From positions 1 through 32,407 of the forward strand of contig JARLHE010000022.1 of NCBI GenBank assembly GCA_031292385.1: a stretch of 32,407 bases of DNA, in the 5' to 3' direction. The position numbers and the translations under genes were made by a program. A model generated the notes under the pieces. It was not told the DNA's origin, searched no databases, and saw only the letters and a program-made list of their open reading frames with translations. Origin of the DNA: Oligoflexia bacterium (lineage in GTDB: Bacteria > Bdellovibrionota > UBA1018). How positions within the stretch are numbered: position 1 is the stretch's first letter; each line of letters opens with the position of its first letter. Shown piece after piece: positions 23,138 to 30,900 of this stretch.

Positions 23138-24517
23138 CTCGAGCCGCGAGTTCGATAAGGCGGTTTCATTGGCGCGGAGGAGCTCTCCCAGCCGATTGAT
23201 TTCAGCGCGCTCTTCATCCAGGTCTTTACGGGCAGAGGTCAGGTCTTCTTGCATGGAGGCGCGCTCGCCCAAGGCTGCATTAAGTTCCGCCTGAAAGCGC
23301 CGCTTGAGCGATTCGTTTTCTTTTCGGAGGGCTTCAATGGCCTGGTTGGCATTCCCGAGCTCCCGAACGCAGTCATCGATTTTGGATTGAAGCGCGATCT
23401 GCGCCTCTTCAAAGGGTTTGCGCGCGGTCAAGAGCTCCAATTTGATTTGGTCGCAAATCGAGGTCAGCTCTTCCGCTCGGGCGAGGGCAGTCTCTTCGCG
23501 TTTTTTGGCGTCGGCGACGGCGGACGCCAAGGCGCCTTTGATTTTGTCGTACTCCGCTTCAAGGCTCTGGGTCTTAAGCTGGGCCGCTTTTTCAAGGGTT
23601 TTGCCCACGTCGAGTTGGACATGCTGCTGGAAGTTCCGGTTTTCCGCCTTGAGGGCCTCGAATTGCCCGAGGAGTTGTTTTTTTCCGGCCTCGAGCTGGG
23701 CCGCTGCCTCGGCCTTCGTTTGCGAGGCAAGGGAATTCGCCTGGGCTCGGGCGGCGTCCAGAGCGGCCTTGACCTCGCTGTATTTGGCTTCCGTTGCCTG
23801 GATTTTTGCCGATAAGTGACGGAAGCTTTGCTGCTGAAGCCTTTCGTTTTCGGCCTTGGTTTTGGCGAGCTCGGCGGCCAGGAGCTTATGCGATTTTTCC
23901 GCTTGAGCCGTGATTTCGACTTTGTTTCGCGAGCCCATTTCGTCGATGCGCGCGCCGAGGATCTCCTCGGATTGCGAGGCGATCGCCATCGCGGCCTGCA
24001 GCGAGCTCAGAACCTTTCCGAATTCGACTTCGAGTGACTGGATTTTGGCGTATGTCACGTCTTTGGCGGCGTAGTTTTCGAGGCGGGACCAGGTCTGCTC
24101 CTGGGCTTTAGCGTACTCCGCCTTGATGACCGCCAATTCGAGCGAGTTGCGCCGCTTCTCCATCTCGATTTGCTTCGCGATTTCGCTCTTCGCTTCGGAT
24201 AGGCATTGGACGCGGATCCTCTCCTCGCGTTCCTTGTTCTGTGCCTCGTTGGCTTTGGCGCTGTTTTTCTGGTGTTCGAGCCAAGCAGCCTGGTTTTTCA
24301 GGATTTTTTCGCGAAAAAGCTCGTTTTGCCGCGATAAATCGTCGAAAAGCGTGGCATGCGTCGCGTGCAGCCGCTCGAGCTCCTGCATGCGCGACGAAAT
24401 GAGGTCGAAGACCCCGAGAAACGGCGACGCTTCGGTCTGGGCGGGGCTCCCGGGCTCCTGGTTTCCCGCCTTCGCGTAATTTTCTCTATTGTTATCGTGG
24501 AAAAAATTCGCGCTCAT
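23087..24517 (-). CDS. Long cytoplasmic coiled-coil protein
   Basis: A 476-residue protein with no signal peptide, made almost wholly of Ala/Glu/Lys/Gln/Leu-rich heptads from about residue 45 to 465 (for example EAEYDKIKGALASAVADAKK, LRKENESLKRRFQAELNAAL). The short N-terminal part (to residue 40) is polar and Asn-rich, then SPFLGVFDLISSRMQ. The last residues are flexible (TGAAPGPASDH). ATG 24517 fits the promoter; a TTG at 24553 would add twelve residues. The lon stop overlaps its tail by 51 bp. It shares the 161-bp divergent region with the FliG-like operon, so it may be coregulated with it. Structural or scaffold role is inferred; no enzyme motif is visible. Confidence 0.82.
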   Translation of the reverse strand: MSANFFHDNNRENYAKAGNQEPGSPAQTEASPFLGVFDLISSRMQELERLHATHATLFDDLSRQNELFREKILKNQAAWLEHQKNSAKANEAQNKEREERIRVQCLSEAKSEIAKQIEMEKRRNSLELAVIKAEYAKAQEQTWSRLENYAAKDVTYAKIQSLEVEFGKVLSSLQAAMAIASQSEEILGARIDEMGSRNKVEITAQAEKSHKLLAAELAKTKAENERLQQQSFRHLSAKIQATEAKYSEVKAALDAARAQANSLASQTKAEAAAQLEAGKKQLLGQFEALKAENRNFQQHVQLDVGKTLEKAAQLKTQSLEAEYDKIKGALASAVADAKKREETALARAEELTSICDQIKLELLTARKPFEEAQIALQSKIDDCVRELGNANQAIEALRKENESLKRRFQAELNAALGERASMQEDLTSARKDLDEERAEINRLGELLRANETALSNSRLELAKLRTGAAPGPASDH

Positions 24518-24525
24518 AATGATTG

Positions 24526-24553
24526 ATTTTAACCGATTAAGTATCGGCCGCAA
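24526..24553 (-). promoter_or_regulatory. Promoter of the coiled-coil gene (leaderless configuration)
   Basis: Minus strand TTGCGG (24548-24553), 16-nt spacer and TAAAAT (24526-24531). Eight nt (CAATCATT) separate it from ATG 24517; no Shine-Dalgarno. Confidence 0.5.
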
Positions 24554-24678
24554 TCGGCATAAAGTTGCCTAGTGTCAGGCGTTAGACGGGATTCGCCCTG
24601 AGTTTACAAGCGGTTATCCGGTCCGGCATAAATAAAAGGCGTAAAGTAAATTGATAATCGTATCGATGAGAATAGTGC

Positions 24679-25350
24679 ATGGGAAAAAAGTTTTTGCTCA
24701 TCGTGTCGTTCTCGATCGAAGCCGCCCTCTCGGCAGTGCTGTTTAGCGGCTGTTCTTCCATGTTCGTGGTGAAGAGCGATCCCATGGTCGCGGATGTCTA
24801 TTATCTCGATCCGAAGACCGGCGCTAAGAAGGAGCTTGGAAAGACCCCTCTGGAAATGAAGGCTTCGGTGGTCAAGGAAGCGGTGGGCGAGGTTCCCTCC
24901 GGCGGCTATTTCACCGTGATCGTCGAGCAAAAGGGTTATATTCCCGAGCGGCTCATGGTTCCGGCGACCCGTTTCGGCACCTTGGTGACGCAGCTCGATG
25001 TGAAGCTGAAGCCGGGTACGCAGGAGAAGGAAGCGCGCGTCGCCAAGGAGATATTGGATCATCTTTTTTTGGCGCAGAAATACGCGTTGGCCAAAGAAAC
25101 CGATCGGGCCCAGGCCGAGCTTGACCGTATTCTGAACGATTTTCCTGAGTTTGCACGGGCGCTTTCCATGCGAGCCTCGATCTATTTCGCGCAAAAGAAC
25201 TATGCCGAGAGCCTGAAGTGGTACGAGCGCGCGCTCAAGTCGGATCCTCAGATGGAGGATGCCATCCGCATGACGGCGAAGATTCATGGCCTCGAGTCGG
25301 GTCAAGGCACCCGAGTGCCGACTTCCACCGCGCAGGGGGCAAAGCCATGA
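24679..25350 (+). CDS. Lipoprotein with PEGA-like domain and TPR repeats
   Basis: A 223-residue lipoprotein: signal peptide ending in lipobox LFSGC (Cys25), then SSMFVVKSDPMVADVYYLDPKTG, a PEGA-like beta domain (about 35-115, with TPLEMKA and YFTVIVEQKGYIPERLMVP). From about residue 130 to 200 it has two TPR-like helical pairs (QAELDRILNDFPEFARALSM, AEYA-like ..ESLKWYERALKSDPQMEDA). The +2 Ser favours the outer membrane. First gene of a tight operon; its stop overlaps the next start as ATGA, so the proteins are translated together. PEGA/TPR lipoproteins often serve as assembly or docking factors of envelope machines. Function by context only. Confidence 0.8.
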   Translation: MGKKFLLIVSFSIEAALSAVLFSGCSSMFVVKSDPMVADVYYLDPKTGAKKELGKTPLEMKASVVKEAVGEVPSGGYFTVIVEQKGYIPERLMVPATRFGTLVTQLDVKLKPGTQEKEARVAKEILDHLFLAQKYALAKETDRAQAELDRILNDFPEFARALSMRASIYFAQKNYAESLKWYERALKSDPQMEDAIRMTAKIHGLESGQGTRVPTSTAQGAKP

Positions 25351-27236
25351 CGCGTTTCGGGAGGCTTTTCGTACTGACCGGTTTATTGGCGGGCCTTTCG
25401 CTCAATGCGTTTGCCGCCTCCACGGTCAGTACCGCGCTTAAGCCTGAAGTCCTGGGAGCGAAGGCGTTTCTCGAGGAGCTGCTGGTTCGGCGATATGCGC
25501 AGGAATTGGCTACGTCGGTGGACCGGGCGTCGTTCACGCTGGGCGGTCAGCTCGATTTGACGGACGCGCCTAAAACGGTCGCTCCCGAGCCGCCAAAAGA
25601 AGCCGAGTCGCAAACGCCGCCGGATTTCGAGCTCGGCACTCTTAATCCCGAAGAGTTGATCAAAAAATATACGAGCGACCCCGAGTCGGTCGCCCGGGTC
25701 CAAGGATTTTTAAAAGACTACCGGATTCGTGCGGTGACGGTTTCCGTCGGCTTGAAAAACGATCTCGCGCCCGAGGTCAAATCGCAGGTTGAAAAGTGGC
25801 TCGGCGCGCGCGTGACCGCGGAATTCGGAAAGATCGGCAAAGGCGTTGTGTCTTATATCAGCGTTCCTGGCGAAAAACCGAAGCCCCCTAAAACTTTTTG
25901 GGATCGTCTGGAGCAGTTTCAAGAGCTCGCCGGTAAGCTTGTTCTGGCTTTGGCGTTTCTTCTCGGGGCGCTTCTTTGGACTCTGATGAGCTTAATGCGA
26001 TCGACCGCTGCCGCGAATCCTTCAGCGGATGCGTCGCAGGCGGCTTCCGCCCAAGTCGCCCCGGCCGAAGAAGGCTGGGGATCCTCCGTGGACGAATCTC
26101 TTGTCAAAGGCCCACAGGATCAGGATAGCGCGGCCGAAAAGGGTGCGGAAAAAGGCTCCGGAATGGCGGAAGAAGAGGCTCCGGCGGTCGAAAACCCGTC
26201 GATCGCCAGAGAGATCGAGCAGTTTTCTCGCCGCGTCTCCGATCTTTTGCCGAGAATGACCGGCGGCCCGGCGAGCCTTATCCGGGCGTGGTGCCAAAAC
26301 GGCGAAGAGGGCCAGCTCAAACTCGCTTGCTTGGCCGAGGCGGCTGGCAAGGACCTGGGCAAGCTGCCTGTTCCGGTGGACATGCTCCAGAGCGTCTCCA
26401 AAGTCTTTTCCAAGATGCCGGATCTGGGCATGAAAGAAAAACGCGATCTTCTTAAAAAGATCTATTGGGATTTTCTGATGGCCATCAATCTCGGGGCGGA
26501 AAGCTTCGAGCAGCCATTTGATTATCTCGGCGGCGTGAACGTCAAGATGGTCAATCAGACGTTGATGAGTCAGAATCCGAAGATGAAGACCTTGGTCGCC
26601 CTCTATATGCCGGAAAAGCTGCGCCAGGCTTACTTCAAGTCGTTGAACGAGGACGCCAAGCGCGACTTGCTGAACGCGGCCGCGCAGATGAGCGACATCC
26701 CTGCCGACGAGCTGAAATCGCTCGACCACGACTTCAAGAGCATGTTGCGTCCGGATGGCGCGAAGAGCCTCGTCTCGCTCGAGATGTCTTTGAGCAAGAT
26801 CGTCGACGCGATGAGCCCGCTCGAGCAAATCAAGATCATCTCCGGCATGGCTGGAGGGGCGTTCGAGAAATTCAAGCGTACGGCTCCGTCGCTGGCCTTT
26901 GTCGGTGAATGGACGAATGAAGCGCTTTCCCGGCTTCTCTCGCAAGTGATGCCCGATGAGCTCGCGGCATTTTTGAGCTTAAAGCCTGAACTCCAAGAGC
27001 GATTCTTTGCGCTATGTCCTCCGATGACCGCTGAAGTCGCGTCGGACGAGCTGCGCAGAGCGGATACGATGAAGGAATCGGATAGAAATCGCCTCTTGTC
27101 CGCGTTGTCGGATAGGATCAAGGGAATGATCGCTAAAAAGGAAATCCATCTCGAAGACGTGTTCGCGCCAGTGGGGACCGATTTCGAAGGGTCCGGCATC
27201 AAGGATGAGACGAATGAGATGTCCAAAGCCGCATAA
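25347..27236 (+). CDS. Membrane protein: FliF-tail-like segment fused to a FliG-like rotor domain
   Basis: A 629-residue protein with a signal peptide (ends NAFAA, about residue 24), a periplasmic part (to about 190) and a single helix (LAGKLVLALAFLLGALLWTL, 195-214). Then follow an Ala/Glu/Asp-rich linker and a cytoplasmic part from about 285 to 605. Residues 125-214 resemble the FliF region before and in its second membrane helix: VTVSVGLKND, VEKWLGARV, PPKTFWDRL. The cytoplasmic part follows FliG in order: FliG_N-like helices, a FliG_M-like stretch (NPKMKTLVALYMPEKLRQAY at 410-429; EHPQ is replaced by QNPK), and a FliG_C-like stretch (RLLSQVMPDELAAFL, LKPELQERFF, TAEVASDELRR). In the torque-helix position the acidic pair Asp567-Glu568 is kept and the usual Arg seems replaced by Met. 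No other flagellar gene is here. Natural FliF-FliG fusions are known, but a truncated FliF tail with a signal peptide is not a form I know. Assignment by eye, moderately sure. Confidence 0.74.
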   Translation: MTRFGRLFVLTGLLAGLSLNAFAASTVSTALKPEVLGAKAFLEELLVRRYAQELATSVDRASFTLGGQLDLTDAPKTVAPEPPKEAESQTPPDFELGTLNPEELIKKYTSDPESVARVQGFLKDYRIRAVTVSVGLKNDLAPEVKSQVEKWLGARVTAEFGKIGKGVVSYISVPGEKPKPPKTFWDRLEQFQELAGKLVLALAFLLGALLWTLMSLMRSTAAANPSADASQAASAQVAPAEEGWGSSVDESLVKGPQDQDSAAEKGAEKGSGMAEEEAPAVENPSIAREIEQFSRRVSDLLPRMTGGPASLIRAWCQNGEEGQLKLACLAEAAGKDLGKLPVPVDMLQSVSKVFSKMPDLGMKEKRDLLKKIYWDFLMAINLGAESFEQPFDYLGGVNVKMVNQTLMSQNPKMKTLVALYMPEKLRQAYFKSLNEDAKRDLLNAAAQMSDIPADELKSLDHDFKSMLRPDGAKSLVSLEMSLSKIVDAMSPLEQIKIISGMAGGAFEKFKRTAPSLAFVGEWTNEALSRLLSQVMPDELAAFLSLKPELQERFFALCPPMTAEVASDELRRADTMKESDRNRLLSALSDRIKGMIAKKEIHLEDVFAPVGTDFEGSGIKDETNEMSKAA

Positions 27237-27882
27237 CGTTAACGGCATTTCGGCCGTTGTCCTCATGGGCTTCAGCGCACTGCTCTTTTCCCACTCGGCC
27301 ACGGCAGGGGATTTTCGCCTCGGCGCCGGACTCGGCTACGGCGGCGCCGGCGTGAACGCCACCCAGGCGGTAAACGGCTCCGATGTTTCCGTGCAACGCA
27401 GCGAAGGACCCGGTACCCTTTCGCTTTTCATGGATTATCTGTTGAGTGACCAATGGAGCATCGGGTTCGAGCATAACCGCGGGTATCGAATGGCCCCGTT
27501 CTCGACCGGCGCCTCTTTCACGGGGTTGGATGCCCGCTGGTTCTTTTTATCGCCGGCTCCCTCGTTCGAGAGACGCTCGGACGGCCCGGTGAGCCCCGAG
27601 GGAAGCGATTCGCGGATCTTTATCAAGCGTTATTCCTTTTTCGTCGGCTTGGCCGCGGGCATTGCCATCGCCGACATTTCCCGAACCAACGACCAAGTTC
27701 CGGACGTCCAAGGCTCGGGAGCTTATGTTGGCATCAAGCTGGGTGTAGAATACCCCTTGGTGCCCGGCCTGAATTTGCGGCCTGAAATCTCGTCTTACAA
27801 GACGATCGCGTCTCCGCCAAACGCGCTGCCGTCGTCGGTGAGCTATTTTTCGTTCGGCGTCGGCTTTTGCCTTATGCTGTAG
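27205..27882 (+). CDS. Outer-membrane beta-barrel protein of the FliG-like operon
   Basis: A 225-residue exported protein: signal peptide with hydrophobic core GISAVVLMGFSALLF, ending SATA (about residue 34), then amphipathic strands (FRLGAGLGYGGAGV, LSLFMDYLLSD-WSIGFEHNRGY, RYSFFVGLAAGIAIADIS, AYVGIKLGVEYPLVPGLNLRPEIS, SYFSFGVGFCLML). The layout is an eight-strand OMP with a hydrophobic C-terminal strand; the end is Leu rather than Phe/Trp. The start overlaps the FliG-like gene by 23-32 bp (ATG 27205 or 27214; AAGGA is 8 nt before 27214), so coexpression is likely. Could be the outer-membrane partner of the rotor-like protein, by context only. Confidence 0.76.
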   Translation: MRRMRCPKPHNVNGISAVVLMGFSALLFSHSATAGDFRLGAGLGYGGAGVNATQAVNGSDVSVQRSEGPGTLSLFMDYLLSDQWSIGFEHNRGYRMAPFSTGASFTGLDARWFFLSPAPSFERRSDGPVSPEGSDSRIFIKRYSFFVGLAAGIAIADISRTNDQVPDVQGSGAYVGIKLGVEYPLVPGLNLRPEISSYKTIASPPNALPSSVSYFSFGVGFCLML

Positions 27883-27909
27883 CGGCGCTGGCCTGGGGCT
27901 AGCTCGCGA

Positions 27910-30900
27910 TCAAGGGCCGATATCCACTATGATCGCGGAGTCCACGAGCGTCGCGCTTCCGCCCGCCGGATCAACATAAGGCAAGAACCGGTTTCCGCTG
28001 GTGAGCGTGATCGTTCCGGATCGCTGCCAGGTTTTGCTGCTCGAGTAAAAGGTGATCGACGAGCCGGAGACGGCGCCGAGAGAGGCGGTGCCTGAGTCTT
28101 GGGTGCCGTCCGACATCAACTCGATCGTCGTGTTGCTGGTAACGCTGGCTACGGCTTGGAACGCGGCGGTTGGGTTGGAGAACAACGTTAAGTCGACCAG
28201 CGTGCGCTCCAGGTCTAAGGTATTTGGCGAGGAAATATTCGATGAGCCCAGGCTGTCGCGATAAATCACTTCCGCTTTCGACAAGTTATTGAGAGAGACC
28301 CACAAGCCGGCTTTATAGAGCGAGACGGAGCCGCTGGTGCAACTGGTCTGGCAATTCATCATGATTTCGTATTGATCCGACTCGTTGGACGACCCGAAGC
28401 CGCTGACTCCTTCGTTAAAGGGGGAATCGATCAACGTCGGCGTGGCGGAGCCAAAGAGCGCTTCGGTATCCGCGACCGTCCCGTATTGGGTCAAATCCAT
28501 CAGAGTGACGGATCCGGTGGCGCCGTTGTTTGCCGCCACGACGGTTTCGAGCTCCCAGGCGTTGTAGCTGTTGAGCGTGGAATAGGCGCCGGTGTTGCGC
28601 GTGTAAATCGATGCGGAGGCAAGCTCGTTGTAGGAGGTGGAAAAAGTGGTCTCCATGGGCGAGGCACCATCGCCGCTTGAAGGACTGCCGTTGGAAGCCA
28701 GAAGCGGGATATAAATTTTTGTCTTCGTCGCGCTGGTCTGATTGACGAGAACTCGAGCCGACAGGACTTGCACCTGACCGGCCGCAGTGGTCGCGGGCAG
28801 CGAGAGGCTGTAGATATTCGCGGTTGCGTCGGGAACAAAACTGAACCGGATTCGGGTCGGCGCCGTCGTTCCCGCGGGAACGGTGATCGAGCCGACGACG
28901 CTCGAGCCGGCGTCGACGAGGTTGATCGTGTGGGCGGTCGAGTCGGAGTTGGTGGCCACGGCTTCGAAGAAGTACGTGACGGTTCCGTCATATGCGGTCG
29001 GATCCAATGAAGTCTGGGTGCGCGCGAACGTGATGGGGCTGACGTCGGATGACAGGCTCTCGTCAGTGAGCTCGATCGGAACTTGAAGATTACGTACTTG
29101 CGACGCGGTCGCGGAAGCCGCCGCCGAGTCAGGGGAAATCGCGCCCGAAGGGAAAACCGCATCGACGACGTAATTATAAGTCACCCCGTTTTGAACGGAA
29201 GTGTCTTGATAGGAGAGCGCCGTGATTCCGCTCGCGATCACGCCGTAAGATCCACCCACAACTTCCCGCCTGAGCACGTAGCTTGAGGCTCCGCCGACGG
29301 AATTCCAGCTCAAATTGACGACATTCGTTCCGCTGACCGCCGCAAGTCCGGTTGGCGCGGGAATGAGATTGACCGCGGCTTCGTTCGAGCTTGTCGATTC
29401 GACGCCCGAGGGGCTGATCGACGTGACGACGTAATAGTAGGCATTTCCGCTCGATGCCGTCGCGTCCGTATAGGTGGTCGAAGCGCTGGCGGATCCAACG
29501 ACCGAATACGGTCCGCCGGACACCGTGCCGCGATAAACATTGTAAGATGAAACATTCGGCATTCCGACCCAGGAGAGGCTAACGGAAGTCGTGCTTGTCG
29601 CTTCTGCCACAAGGCCGATCGGATTTAACGGCTGCACGCCCGGATTTACGACGATGCTTGGCGCTGAAGCCGCCATGGGTAATGCGGCCGATGCATAGGG
29701 CAAATATTGATAAATATATGGTGAGCCCGCGGTGACGGAAGCATCGGTATAGGTGGTCGCGCTGAGGGCGCTTGCGATGGTGATGAAGTTCGTGCCATCG
29801 CCGGAGCGCTGCACGTCGTAAAGAGTCGCTCCGCCGACTGCGCTCCACGAAACCACTACGCTGCTCATGCTGGCGACGGCGTTAGGCGCGGCAGGGGTGG
29901 TTTTGGGCACGACTCCGATTTGGGAGGACATGGTTGATTCCATCGTGCCGTTCAAGGCGGTCACCGTGAAATAGTAAGGGGTGCCGGCCGTGAGGCCGGT
30001 CATCTGAACGCCGGTCGTCGCTGCCGAGTTCTGTGCGGGGCTACCGTAAGGCCCACCGCTCGTGGTGGACTGGTAAATGTTGTAAGATGTCGCGCCCGGA
30101 ACAGCGGCGAAGCTCAAGGTCACGTCCGTTCCGTTGTTATTGGCGGTGATCGTAAGGCCCGCCGGCGCGACTGGAGTGATGCCCGGAGTCACTCCAGGGC
30201 TTATCGAAGACGCAAGAGATCCTGAGCTGAAATTCGCGACAACGATGTAAAAATACTGCTGGCCGTTGGTCAGAGGGGAATCGGTATAGCTCGTGGTGGG
30301 AACCCCGCTGGCTACGGTCGTGAAGGTCACGCCATCGGTTGAATGCTGAACGGTGTAGGAAGTCGCGCCCGTGACGGGCGCCCAGAGGAGAGAGACTTGT
30401 CCGTTGCCCGCCGTGAGCAGCGGCACGGCCGGGGCGGAGTAGGTGATAGCCGAGACTTGCGCGGAATTCACGGATTCAACCCCGCTTTCGATCGCGGTGA
30501 CGACGAAGTAGTAGGTCGTGGCGCCCGTGAGACCGTAGACCGTGGATGCGTGGTTTGTGGTCGGCACCGCGGTATCGAGTGTCCAAGGCCCGCCGCTGGT
30601 GGTGGACTGATAAACATTATAGCCCGAAGCGCCTGATATCGGCACCCAGCCAAGGGCAACGGAACCATTGGTTGTGCCTGTCACGCTGAGACCGACCGGG
30701 ACGGTCGTGACACCGGTGGCGGCTGCCGTTTCCGGCGAGTTCTGTCCGATGGTGCTATCCGGGAAATTCGCCGAAACGACATAAAAATAGCCCGTTCCCG
30801 ATACGACGGTTGAGTCTATGTAGGGCGAGCTTGCGGTTGAGCTCAAGACCGTATAGGGCCCGCCGGAAGTCGTCGACCGCATCACGCTATAATTGCTCGC

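Noticed and set aside
26022..26945. 307-codon antisense frame inside the FliG-like gene
   Set aside because: Composition shadow of the sense gene; no recognisable motif or start site.
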